Assembly (NCBI GenBank): GCA_013306675.1
Contig: JABLUY010000001.1
Span: 528,334-592,333, forward strand
Direction: 5' to 3'
Length of the DNA: 64,000 nt
DNA from: Thraustochytrium sp. TN22
Taxonomy: Eukaryota > Sar > Bigyra > Thraustochytrida > Thraustochytriidae
Under the pieces are notes generated by a model. The model was given only the letters and a program-made list of their open reading frames with translations. It was not told the origin of the DNA and searched no databases. How positions within the stretch are numbered: the first letter of the stretch is position 1; every line of letters starts with the position of its first letter. Of the stretch, positions 1 through 9,089 are shown piece by piece. Both the position numbers and the translations under genes were made by a program.

Positions 1-595
1 AGACGGTGCCGCCCGTGTAGGACTCGCCGCTGTCCGTCTCGGTGATGCTAAAGTGGACGCGGATGTGGACGTGCGTGACGCGCCCCTGGTACCACCCCGG
101 GAAGATGGTGTTCATGACTGCGGTGCCGCTCGAGTTGGTGTACTGGATACCGCGCAGAAAGGTCGTGTCATCCGTGGCAGAGCCCGTGTTGGTGCTCGCG
201 GCGATGAAGTGGCTGTAGATGCCGTTGGCGTCGCAGTGCCAGAACTCGATGGCGGCGCCCACGACCTCTTCGCAGTTGTTGGAGTTCACCACCGTCACCT
301 GCAGCTGCAGCGGCACGCCCTCCTTGTCCTCGATCATGTTGTCGCGAATGGGCGCCTCATCCCATACATACGGGCCGGCCGTCGTCTCTGCATCAAGCGG
401 GCAGGTGTCCAGCTCACGGCCCTTGGCCGCGCACGCCGCTGAAAGCTTGTTCGCATGCGCCAGCAGCCTGGCGGGCTCTGGCTTGTGCGCAGCCCAGTGG
501 CCCGCCGGGACCACGTGCGCCGTAGCCGGCTGCGTCGACGCCAGCACCAGGCCGGCCGCAGCCAGCAGCAGCGCCTGTGTCGCGCCGCGCGCCAT
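1..595 (-). CDS. Secreted intradiol ring-cleavage dioxygenase, copy 1 (3' part off the window)
   Basis: Partial gene: the reading frame is open from the ATG at 595 to the left edge, so about 198 codons are visible and the C-terminus is missing. Residues 1-26 form a signal peptide ending in ATA; the predicted mature protein begins HVVPAGHW. Family marks follow in order: a TxGPYVWDEAPIR block, FWHCDANGIYSHF (first Tyr iron ligand), FLRGI, then PGWYxGRVTHVHIRVHF (second Tyr and the HxH ligands). These four residues bind Fe(III) in catechol and protocatechuate dioxygenases, which open aromatic diols between the two hydroxyls. It is the downstream-most visible member of a five-gene same-strand array and is closest to copy 2 (both have CEEVVGAA). 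Role in the array is inferred: extracellular cleavage of catechol-like compounds. Substrate cannot be read from the sequence. Confidence 0.9.
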   Translation of the reverse strand, partial: MARGATQALLLAAAGLVLASTQPATAHVVPAGHWAAHKPEPARLLAHANKLSAACAAKGRELDTCPLDAETTAGPYVWDEAPIRDNMIEDKEGVPLQLQVTVVNSNNCEEVVGAAIEFWHCDANGIYSHFIAASTNTGSATDDTTFLRGIQYTNSSGTAVMNTIFPGWYQGRVTHVHIRVHFSITETDSGESYTGGTV

Positions 596-1049
596 TCTCG
601 CTTGCTCAGCTCTGTCGCGCTCTGTCGCGCTCTGTCCTGTCTTGAGGGGTTCTTGCGCAGCCTTGCGCACCAATTGCGTGCGTTCTGGCTTTGCTGGCGT
701 CGAGACCCCGCGGGTTGCCCGCTCCCGCAGCTAACCGCTCCTACCACCCCAGCGCCGCGGGCTGGCGGGCGAGGGACCGCGGCGCAGGCACTGACCAGGT
801 CACGTCAGAACCTGGTCGGAGTCCATGCCACTGCAGTGGAGGCTGCCAGCGGAGCCTCGCCACTGGCACTGCATGGAGCTGCAAGCACTGGCACTTGCCA
901 ATGAAGGCCAGGGCAAGGGCGTTGGACTCAGCGACTCGCGAGGCTGGGAACTTGGCAACGGATTCAGAGGAGGCGAAAGCACTGGCACGCGCTGGCTGGC
1001 TGACTGGGTGCTTTTCTTTTCTTTGCTAACTACGCAGGTACTTTACCTT
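596..1049. other. Intergenic spacer between dioxygenase copies 1 and 2
   Basis: No supported gene. This is the 5' flank of copy 1 and the 3' flank of copy 2. It contains several copies of the octamer CACTGGCA or its complement (near 860, 886-892 and 980), a motif that also appears in the copy 2 upstream flank. Whether it is regulatory is unknown. Confidence 0.5.
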
Positions 1050-2024
1050 TTACATAAACGGCGTCTCGAGGAGGAGGAGGAGGGCTACGAGCGCCGCAAC
1101 GAGCACGGTGATGGGCTCTAGGGCAGCGGCAGCAGCAGGGGCCGCGGTGGGATTGATGGTGGTGGGCGTTGCCTCGCTCGCAGGCGTCGGCGCCGTCGCA
1201 GTTGGGCCCGCTGTGGCCGTGTAGGAGGAGGGCGGGTCGATGCTCACGACAACGTAGGCGATGACGCCGGCAGCGAAGCCCTGCTCAGGGTACATCGGGA
1301 CGGTGGTGGTCAGGCCATACTCGCCGCCCTGCTCGTTCCAAACCTTGTCGGAGGCGAGCGAGGTCATGGACGCCGTGTTGTCCTGGTACGCTTCGGTCTC
1401 GGCGATGGTGTCGATGAGGTCGTCGTCGAAGAAGAGCTGGCCCACGTGCGAGACCGTGCCGCCCGTATACGACTCGCCGCCGCTCGTCTCGGTGATGCTG
1501 AAGTGAACGCGCACGTGAATGTGCGTCACACGACCCTCGTACCAGCCGGGGAAAATGCTGCTCATGACGGCCGTGCCGGTCGAATTGGTGTACGAGATGC
1601 CGCGCAAAAAGGTGGAGTCGTCCGTGGCGGACCCGGTGCCCTGGCTCGAGGCGACAAAGTGGCTGTAGATGCCGGTCGCATCGCAGTGCCAGAACTCCAC
1701 CGCCGCGCCCACCACCTCCTCGCACGTGTTGGAGTCCACCACGGTCAGCTGCACCTGAAGGGGCACGCCAAGCTTGTCCTCCGTCATGTCGGAGCGGATG
1801 GGCGCCTCGTCCCAGACGTACGGCCCTGCCGTCGTTTCGCCGTCAAGCGGGCACCCCGCCAGCGTGCGGCCCTTGGCCGCGCACGCCGCCGAGAGCTTGC
1901 GCGCGTGTGCCTGCACGCGCGCCGCGTTCGGTTGGCTCGCCGTCCAGTGGCCGGCGGGCACGTCATGCGCCGCGGCAAAGGCAGCCGCCGCCAGCACCAG
2001 CATCGGCACCATCCCCGTCTTCAT
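1050..2024 (-). CDS. Secreted intradiol ring-cleavage dioxygenase, copy 2
   Basis: 324 residues from the ATG at 2024; the open frame extends further upstream, but this start gives a clean signal peptide (residues 1-19, ending AAA). The mature protein would begin HDVPAGHW (His20, His26). Iron ligands expected for the family are Tyr120 (in FWHCDATGIY), Tyr162 (PGWY), His168 and His170 (HIH). After about residue 270 comes a Thr/Ala/Pro-rich linker (TATAPTPASEATPTT) and then a hydrophobic C-terminal tail of about 20 residues ending LLLLLETPFM, the pattern of a GPI-anchor signal. So it is probably a cell-surface, O-glycosylated aromatic-ring-opening enzyme. Neighbours on both sides are paralogues on the same strand. 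The GPI call is inference; a single C-terminal membrane anchor is the alternative. Confidence 0.92.
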   Translation of the reverse strand: MKTGMVPMLVLAAAAFAAAHDVPAGHWTASQPNAARVQAHARKLSAACAAKGRTLAGCPLDGETTAGPYVWDEAPIRSDMTEDKLGVPLQVQLTVVDSNTCEEVVGAAVEFWHCDATGIYSHFVASSQGTGSATDDSTFLRGISYTNSTGTAVMSSIFPGWYEGRVTHIHVRVHFSITETSGGESYTGGTVSHVGQLFFDDDLIDTIAETEAYQDNTASMTSLASDKVWNEQGGEYGLTTTVPMYPEQGFAAGVIAYVVVSIDPPSSYTATAGPTATAPTPASEATPTTINPTAAPAAAAALEPITVLVAALVALLLLLETPFM

Positions 2025-2629
2025 CGTGCCCGCACTCGCGTTCTTGGTTTGTTGGGTCCTGACTCTGATGACTGCCAGTGATGACGAGAGAGTGGAAGTG
2101 GGCGCACGCCTGCCTTCGAGGTGGCCCCGGGCCGCCCTCACTGCAGGCGCCGGCTTGCAGAAGAAAATGCTACCGCCGTCAACCACTCCGACCTGGACAC
2201 GCTCTCTGCCTGCCAGTGGCCCAGTGGCCCGGCCCCCCACTACGGGCGCCTGCACTAACGTTACGCGCTGGAACCGGTACAGCAGCGGCATTGCTTGACT
2301 CGTACAAGGCAGCTATTACGAGCACGAGGCAGGCAGCGGCGAGCTCGTCGCGACGGGCCCTGTCGGCCTCGACGTGCTTTGCACAGCTGGAGCGGGACTC
2401 TCCCCGTTGTGGGCGAGGAGGGAGCTTGTGGGCATGGCGCCGCGGAGTCCGAGCGCATCGAATCAAGACGGCCGATCAAGACAGCTCTAGTCTTGGAACG
2501 AGCGAGAGAGATGCGAACGAACGAGCGAAAGGGATGCGAATGAGAGACTTCGTGGCAGGTCTGTCTCGCTTTTTTCCAAGCAGATGGCCAGAAGCTAGAC
2601 ATGGACAGCAGATTAAACTACCCTAAGAT
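2025..2629. other. Intergenic spacer between dioxygenase copies 2 and 3
   Basis: I see no gene. Probable promoter of copy 2 and terminator of copy 3. It holds CTGCCAGTG-type elements near 2072 and 2210-2230, the reverse complement of the CACTGGCA motif seen in the spacer downstream of copy 2. A weakly AT-richer stretch surrounds 2600-2640. Confidence 0.4.
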
Positions 2630-3730
2630 CTACATCATCAGCCCAAGCGCCAGAGCGGCAACAAGCGCAAGGCTCGCATGCAGCGCCGTGCCGCTAGAAG
2701 GGGCCTTGGTGGGCAACATGGTCGGGGCCAAGGTTGAGTTGTCGTCCACGAGGTCGGGCGGAGCGCCACCGTCGCCGCCAGGGCCGCCAGTAAAGTTGCC
2801 GTCCGGGCCGCCAGGACCACCGGTAAAGTCGCCGCCGTCTCCGCCAGTGAAGTTGCCATCGCCACCCATGCCACCGCCGCCGGCGCCGCCGCCCATGCCG
2901 CTGTCGTCGGTGGACTCCGCCTCGAGCGTGTCGGTGCCAACCACGACATAGGCGATGACGCCAGACAGGTTGCCGAGACCAGGGTACATCTCCACGGTAT
3001 TGGTGAGGCCGTAGCTGCCGCCCTGGCCTACGAAGTGGGTGTCTTCGTCCAGGGGCGTCATCTCTACGGTGTTGTTCTCGTAAGCCTTGGCCTCAGCGAT
3101 CTCGTGCACGAGGTCCTCATCAAAGAAGAGCTGGCCGACGTGCGAGACGTAGCCGCCCTCGTACGAGAGGCCGCCCTCGGTGACGGTGATACCAAAGTGG
3201 ACGCGAATGTGCACGTGCGTGACGCGCTCGGCGTACCAGCCGGGGAAGATCGTGTTCATGACCGCGGTGCCGGTGGCGTTGGTGTACGAAATGCCGCGCA
3301 AGAAGGTCTCCTCGTCGTTCTCGTTGCCCGTGCCCATGCTGGATGCGATGAAGTGCGAGTAGATGCCGTTCGCGTCGCAGTGCCAAAACTCCACAGCCAC
3401 ATCCTGAAGCTCCTCGCAGTTGGTCGAGTTGATGACGGTAACCTGGATCTGCAGCGGCACACCGTCCTTGTACTCGGTCATGTTCTCACGGATGGGCGCC
3501 TCGTCCCAGACGTACGGGCCCTCCGTCACCTCCGGGTCAAGCGGGCACGCCTCATCCAGCGTGCGGCCCTTGGCGGCGCACGCCTCCGACAGCCTGCGCG
3601 AATGCGCCAGCATGCGGCCCGCATGCGGCTTCCGTGCCGCCCAGTGGTTGGCCGGCACATCATGCGCCGAGGCCACGCCAACCAGCGCTGCCACCGCGAC
3701 GATGCTTGTCAGCATTCTCCCGAAGCCCAT
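2630..3730 (-). CDS. Secreted intradiol ring-cleavage dioxygenase, copy 3 (Gly/NFT-rich tail)
   Basis: 366 residues. Signal peptide is residues 1-22 (ends ASA); the mature start is HDVPANHW (His23, His29). Iron ligands expected from the family are Tyr124 (NGIYSHF), Tyr166 (PGWY), His172 and His174 (HVHIRVHF). Cysteines lie in SEACAAKG, ACPLD, NCEE and WHCD, enough for two disulphides. After the catalytic domain (to about residue 265) there is a glycine-rich tail with repeated NFTGG units, each an N-glycosylation sequon, then a hydrophobic end (LALVAALALGLMM) typical of a GPI signal. It sits alone between the copy 1/2 pair and the copy 4/5 pair and is intermediate to them. Known family reaction is intradiol cleavage of a catechol; the actual substrate is unknown. 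Confidence 0.93.
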   Translation of the reverse strand: MGFGRMLTSIVAVAALVGVASAHDVPANHWAARKPHAGRMLAHSRRLSEACAAKGRTLDEACPLDPEVTEGPYVWDEAPIRENMTEYKDGVPLQIQVTVINSTNCEELQDVAVEFWHCDANGIYSHFIASSMGTGNENDEETFLRGISYTNATGTAVMNTIFPGWYAERVTHVHIRVHFGITVTEGGLSYEGGYVSHVGQLFFDEDLVHEIAEAKAYENNTVEMTPLDEDTHFVGQGGSYGLTNTVEMYPGLGNLSGVIAYVVVGTDTLEAESTDDSGMGGGAGGGGMGGDGNFTGGDGGDFTGGPGGPDGNFTGGPGGDGGAPPDLVDDNSTLAPTMLPTKAPSSGTALHASLALVAALALGLMM

Positions 3731-4758
3731 CCTGCTGGCTGCTGCTTGGATCGAACAAAGTTCACAAGGCAGGCTTTTGTCCTCCCAGAAGCCTCTTCTT
3801 GGCGGGCCTCGAGCTTGGTTCAGGTTCTGCCCGGACGGCGCAGCATCACGGCAGGAGCCGCGAGGAGCGGCCCGCGCGTTCTACTAGCTAGCTGGCTCTA
3901 GCTCCTCTACTAGAGTAGGAAGCTGGCCACTAGCTGTCTATCCGCCTATCCGCCAGAGCGTGGCGCCGGCCGCCTATACCACTCCAACCCCGCCGTTTCT
4001 TGCCAGCCTCTCCGCACCGCAGGCTGGCCAACTGGCTGGCCAGCTGGCTGGTCGGCTGCAAGGGGAGCGATTCTTGACGATGGTCGCAGCTTCCAGGCCT
4101 GCACGCGATTCGGCGCGGGGCGGCGCGGGCAGCGCGCAGCGCGCGCAATGGAGGCTCGACTCCGACCTGAGAGAATGTGCGAGGCGGCTCAGAGCGCCCC
4201 CGAGTGGCCTAACAGTGTCACCCGGTCACCGACTCACCGTACTAGTAGAGTCTACGCCAAAAGGAACGGCCCGGGATGGTGAGGACCGACTCGGACTCGG
4301 AGTCGGAGTCGGAGTCGGAGGCGTCGAGGAGGCGCGAGGAGCGTTGACTGTGAGGTCAAACAGTGCAGTGCCGAGGGGGAGCGGCGTTCACCGTGATGCA
4401 AGCAAGCTCGAACGGTTTGAGACTCACTTGAGGGGAAGGTCAGGTTGGACGGCCGGAGTCGGGACGCCTCCGAGTCGCCACGCCCAGGCTGCCACTGGCA
4501 GGTGTCTCGCGGGGAAAACGGTCCTGATCGCCGGGTGGTACCATGGATACTTTACGTGTCAGCGAGCCTGAGCAAAGTAACAAAAAGTCAAAAAGCGCAA
4601 GGTGGACGGTTGCTTGCTCCGACTCGGACGACTCCGCGGTGATTCTGGTGAGTCGCAAACGACAAGGGTCGGGCCGGACAACTTGAAGAAGGCTGCAAGT
4701 GCTACAAGTGACCAGACGACTCAGAGAATATGTGTTTTCATTCATTGCGACGTGACTA
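3731..4758. other. Intergenic spacer between dioxygenase copies 3 and 4
   Basis: No gene supported; open frames here lack protein-like composition. Features: a GCTA-rich patch at 3884-3905 about 150 bp upstream of the copy 3 ATG, a CTGGC repeat at about 4022-4052, and a run of GAGTCG hexamers at 4281-4321. The same hexamer repeat forms the divergent FKBP/tRNase Z promoter at 21018-21070. Confidence 0.4.
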
Positions 4759-5826
4759 CTACAGCGCCATGACGGCCAGAAGCGCAGCAAGAGCGCAGCT
4801 GGCTGACAGCGAAACGGCGCTCGAAGGCGCCTTGGTCGGCCAAAAGGTCGGGCTCTCGGTCGAGGAGCCGTTCGCGGAGGACGAAGGCGAACCAGGAAAA
4901 CCGCTGCCACCCGTGTTGGGCGGTGGCGTGCTCCCATCGCCGCCAAAGCTACCACCACCGGTACCAGGGCCAGTAGAGCCACTGCCGCTGCCGGTAGACC
5001 CGCCGCTAGAGCTGCTGTCCGTCTCGACCGTATCCGTGCCGACAACCACGTAGGCGACGATGCCGGACAGGTTGCCCATGCCCGGGTACATCTCCTGGGT
5101 GCTGCAGAGGCCGTAGTCACCGTCTTGGCCGGTGAAGACGGTGTCCTCGTCGAGCGGGGTCATGGTGTTGGAGTTGTCCGCGTAGGCATCGTCCTCGGCG
5201 AGCTCCTGCACGAGCGAGTCCGGGAAGAAGAGCTGTCCCACGTGCGAAACCGTGCCGCCCGTGTAGGATTCGCCATCGTCGGCCGCCGTGATGTTGAAGT
5301 GGACGCGGATGTGAATGTGTGTCACGCGGCCGTTGTACCAGCCCGGGAAGACTGAGTTCATCACCGCAGTGCCGGACGAGTTTGTGTACGAGATGCCGCG
5401 CAGAAAGGTTGAGTTGTCGTTGTCCGTGCCGAGGTTCAGGCTCTCCTCGATGAAGTGAGAGTACACGCCGAGGGCGTCGCAGTGCCAGAATTCCACCGCA
5501 GCGCCCTCGATTTCCTCGCAAGTCGTCGAGTTCACCACTGTCACCTGGAGCTGCAGCGGCACGCCGTCCTTGAACTCCGTCATGTTGTCCCGGATCGGGG
5601 CCTCGTCCCACACGTACGGGCCTTCCGTCACCTCCGGGTCGAGCGGGCAGGCCTCATCCAGCGTGCGGCCCTTCGCGGCGCACGCCTCTGAAAGCCTGCG
5701 CGCATGCGCGCCAACGCGAGCGGCGTCAGGCACCTGGGCCGCCCAATGGTCCGAGGGCACGTTGTGTGCCGAGGCCGCCGCCACGGCCGCTGCCACTACC
5801 GCAGCCGCCATCAGTGAGCGCGCCAT
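4759..5826 (-). CDS. Secreted intradiol ring-cleavage dioxygenase, copy 4
   Basis: 355 residues from the ATG at 5826; the frame continues upstream, but MARSLMAAAVV is an obvious signal peptide start and the upstream translation looks non-coding. Cleavage after ASA (residue 20) exposes HNVPSDHW (His21, His27), identical to copy 5. Predicted ligands: Tyr122 (ALGVYSHF), Tyr164 (PGWY), His170, His172 (HIHIRVHF). The C-terminal linker is Ser/Gly-rich with a short GSGSTGPG pattern, then a hydrophobic tail ending LAALLAVMAL, again GPI-like. It has one cysteine more than its relatives, in GLCSTQEMYP, where copies 2, 3 and 5 have Thr. Same strand and same order of domains as its neighbours. Confidence 0.92.
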   Translation of the reverse strand: MARSLMAAAVVAAAVAAASAHNVPSDHWAAQVPDAARVGAHARRLSEACAAKGRTLDEACPLDPEVTEGPYVWDEAPIRDNMTEFKDGVPLQLQVTVVNSTTCEEIEGAAVEFWHCDALGVYSHFIEESLNLGTDNDNSTFLRGISYTNSSGTAVMNSVFPGWYNGRVTHIHIRVHFNITAADDGESYTGGTVSHVGQLFFPDSLVQELAEDDAYADNSNTMTPLDEDTVFTGQDGDYGLCSTQEMYPGMGNLSGIVAYVVVGTDTVETDSSSSGGSTGSGSGSTGPGTGGGSFGGDGSTPPPNTGGSGFPGSPSSSANGSSTESPTFWPTKAPSSAVSLSASCALAALLAVMAL

Positions 5827-6961
5827 CTTGGCCTTTGTTGTTTTTCTTGCGACCACGGCAAATCTTGAGGGTCCTTCGAGGTCTTGTGGATTTGCTCGTG
5901 GCATGGCGCCCGCCCCGGCCGTGGCCTGGCGATCACTCCAACCTGCTCGGCGGCTTGCTCGCAGGCGCGCCTGCGTTGCCGCGCTCGACTCGCCGACCCG
6001 ACCGAGACCGAGCCCGCAAACCAGGCCTTGCTGGGGTACCGCGGGGTTCAGCTGCCCTGCGGCATCGCGCGGCATCCGCGATTCCGCGGCGCCAGGCACG
6101 CAGTTCATGTTGTCACGCACTCGCTCCGACCCAACTGACTCTCAGCCCGCAACTTGGGTCAAGTTGAACCGTCACAGTGGGAAGCGCCGCCGGGCCACCA
6201 CTCACTCAGGCTGTCAGTGACCACTAACAATAACAGCCACTGATCAGTCTGTGACATGTGAGCTCAGCGTTCTCGACCCGCGAGCTCAGGCTCCGAGCCC
6301 AGGGACCGGACAGCTTGGCAACTGCATCCTTCAAAGGCGCTGCCGCAGCCGGGCCGCTGCAGGCTGTTGAATCGAGCTCCCCAAAAAGGCAGGTGACACG
6401 ACTTTTGATGTGGAATCACATTTGCCACCGGAGAGCCGCCGGCTTCCGTACTGGGCAGCATGCGAGATGATACAGCATCGCGTGGCCTTTGGGAGTGACA
6501 GGCGCCTGCCTGCCTGCCTGCCTGCCTGCATTGTAGTAGTGAATGCGTCACAGATACCCTTGTGCGACTCTGGGCATGGCGCTGTTGTGGGCCGCTGCGG
6601 GGGGGGGGGGGGCGGAAGGGCGAAATGCACCAAGACGCGCAATACCAAAAGTCCCAGCTCTGACGCAGGTAGACAGTATCCTTTTGCGGGCGGAAGCTGG
6701 ACCGACTATGCAAGTGCGAGACACAGGTACGCAAAGGCCGTCATGCGCACGGAACGGAACGGAATGGATCGCCGCGCGAAAGTGTCGCGGAACACGCACG
6801 ATGATGCGCAAACAGGCAGGCTTGACAAGACTGTGGAGAGTTCATAATTCGGATTTGCAACCATCGGCGCGAGAGACAAGCGGAACTCGCACGCCGACCG
6901 ACACGCAGAGAGGCAGGCTTGACAAGACTTTGAAGATTTCGAGATTCCTATGCTAATCAAC
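5827..6961. other. Intergenic spacer between dioxygenase copies 4 and 5
   Basis: No gene supported. It contains a (TGCC)n tract at 6505-6529, a run of 13 or so G at about 6600-6612, and the putative promoter of copy 4. The segment 6620-6960 is richer in A and has a repeated phrase AGGCAGGCTTGACAAGACT (at about 6813 and 6911). Confidence 0.4.
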
Positions 6962-8011
6962 TCAGAACGCGATGGCGATCAGCGCGACCGCAAGAGCGCA
7001 GCCAACGGGCAGCACAGCGCCGCTCGAGGGCGCCTTGGTCGGCCAGAAGGTCGGGCTTTGCGTGGAGTCGCCAGGCTGGCTACTGCCGTCGGGCGCGCCG
7101 CCGTCCGTGAAGTTCCCGCCCATGTCACCGGGCCCGCTGCCGCCAGTAAAATTGCCACCGCCAGTGCCCGTAGGTGAGGTGCCGGGCACCGCGGCGCCGT
7201 TGCTGTCGACGGACTCCATGTCAGTGCCGACGACGATGTAGGCAATGACGCCGGAGAGGTTGCCCTCGCCCGGGTACATTTCTGCGGTGGTTGTTAGACC
7301 ATAGCTGTCGCCCCCGAGATAGATTGTATCCTCGTTGAGCGGCGTCATCGTGGCGGTGTTGTTCTCGTAAGCCTCGTCCTGAGCGAGCTCCTGGACGAGC
7401 GAATCCTCAAAGTAAAGCTGGCCCACGTGTGTGATCGTGCCGCCCGTGTACCCCTCACCGCCGTCGACCTCTGTGATGTTGAAGTGCACGCGAATGTGCA
7501 CGTGTGTGGTGCGGCCGTCGTACCAGCCAGGGAAGATGGTATCCATGACGGCAGTGCCGGATGAGTTCGTGTATTGAATGCCTCGCAGAAAGGTGGAGTT
7601 GTCGTTCTCGTTGCCAGTGCCGGTGATCTCCTCGATGAAGTGGCTGTAAAGGCCGACGGCATCGGCGTGCCAGAACTCAATGGCGGCACCCTCGATCTCC
7701 TCGCACGTGTTTGAGTTCACCAAGGTCACCTGCAGCTGCAGCGGCACGCCCTGCTTGAACTCAGTCATGTTCGCGCGGATTGGCGCCTCGTCCCAGACGT
7801 AGGGGCCGGCGGTCTCCTCCGGGTCAAGTGGGCAGGCATCGTCCAGCATGCGACCCTTCGCTGCGCAGGCTGCCGACAGCTTGCGAGCGTGCGCCTGCAT
7901 GCGGGCCACGTCCGGCACCTTTGCCGCCCAGTGGTCCGAAGGCACATTGTGTGCTGTGGCCGAGGCCACCGTGGCCACGGCCGACATGAGTGCCAGCGCG
8001 AAGCGGGTCAT
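6962..8011 (-). CDS. Secreted intradiol ring-cleavage dioxygenase, copy 5
   Basis: 349 residues. Signal peptide 1-20 (ends ATA), mature start HNVPSDHW (His21, His27). Family ligands: Tyr122 (VGLYSHF), Tyr164 (PGWY), His170 and His172 (HVHIRVHF). It reads WHADA where the other four read WHCDA, so it loses one of the shared cysteines; the partner cysteine in NTCEE remains. Tail: glycine-rich with NFTGG and NFTDGG sequons, then a hydrophobic end (LPVGCALAVALIAIAF) consistent with a GPI signal. It is the first gene of the array in the direction of transcription. A (TGCC)n tract lies about 100 bp upstream of the ATG. Closest relative is copy 4 (shared EIEGAA and HNVPSDHW). Confidence 0.92.
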   Translation of the reverse strand: MTRFALALMSAVATVASATAHNVPSDHWAAKVPDVARMQAHARKLSAACAAKGRMLDDACPLDPEETAGPYVWDEAPIRANMTEFKQGVPLQLQVTLVNSNTCEEIEGAAIEFWHADAVGLYSHFIEEITGTGNENDNSTFLRGIQYTNSSGTAVMDTIFPGWYDGRTTHVHIRVHFNITEVDGGEGYTGGTITHVGQLYFEDSLVQELAQDEAYENNTATMTPLNEDTIYLGGDSYGLTTTAEMYPGEGNLSGVIAYIVVGTDMESVDSNGAAVPGTSPTGTGGGNFTGGSGPGDMGGNFTDGGAPDGSSQPGDSTQSPTFWPTKAPSSGAVLPVGCALAVALIAIAF

Positions 8012-9089
8012 CTTGTTCTTCGTTGCACTGACCGTGAGTGTCGTAATTCCTCGTGTAGGCCTAGATTCGGGTTTGCTGGCGTTGACCGCCGCTTCGCCAC
8101 AGGCCTACCTGCCTGCCTGCCTGCCTGCCTTGGAGCCACGCCGACCCGGCTGAGTCCACCAGGCCTGCCAGGCCAGCCAACAAGCCTGTTGGTGAACATG
8201 TCGGCGCGCCAGTCTTCAGCTGCGCCTTCTTTGGATCCCTGCTTGGTTCCTCTAGCTAGCTGCAGCGCTGCGCCTTCTTCGGATCCCCGCTCTAGTAGAG
8301 TAGCTGTAGAGCTCTAGCTAGCTAGCAGAGATCGATCGATCCAACCCTGGCGCTCATCTACGCTCATCGGGCACTCTTCCCATGATTGTACCCACGACCC
8401 GCAGCACTTTCCCAAGGGTCGTACGGATAACCATTCCCGCAACCCAAAAACTTGAAAGCAGCGGCGATCAGGTCGAGTCGCCGCACTCCCTCAGCCGCTC
8501 CGCGCTCGCGCAGACTAACAAAAAGAAGGACCCGCAAAAAGCCTCTGCAGGCACTGGCGATGGGCCCCACGCCCTGCGACTGCGCCGAACTAGCGCCGAC
8601 AAGGCTGGCGTAAGACACGAGATGGTGGGAGTGGTCCAGTAGCGACGCACTGACTTGCACCGACTTCAGGCTGACCCACATGACGGGGCCCGTCAGGGGC
8701 CACGGGACTGGCACTGCCCCGAGTGCGCGGAGTGCGCTACGCCGACCCGAAGCTGAAGCTCGCTCCGAGCTCCTGCCACACGGGGCGGGGAGGGGAGCCG
8801 ACTACATGCTTGCTTGCGAGGCAGGCGCTGCTCCGACCGCGACCCGAATATACGTGATCGGGGACCTGCCGCGGGAAGGGGGCAAATCGACAAGCCTCCG
8901 AGTCGTTGGCACGAAGGCAAGCGGGAGCCGGACCGAACCTGGCGACGGAGTGGTTGGGAGTTGTGTGGCTCGCAATTGGAAAAGGAACTGGCAGCTGACA
9001 GGGAGGAAGGCAGCTAGCTAGCTGCCTGCTCTGACGCTCAGCGGCCTGAGCTTCTTGGCTTGCGTAGCCGAAGGTTACATCATGAAAAA
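8012..9089. other. Spacer upstream of dioxygenase copy 5
   Basis: No gene supported. Contains (TGCC)n at 8107-8130, GCTA-rich patches at 8255-8265 and 8318-8330, a GATC repeat (8332-8340), and a 25-bp direct repeat (GCTGCGCCTTCTT plus GGATCC, at about 8218 and 8268). Another GCTA patch (9010-9022) lies just past the bestrophin-like gene's 3' end. Confidence 0.45.
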
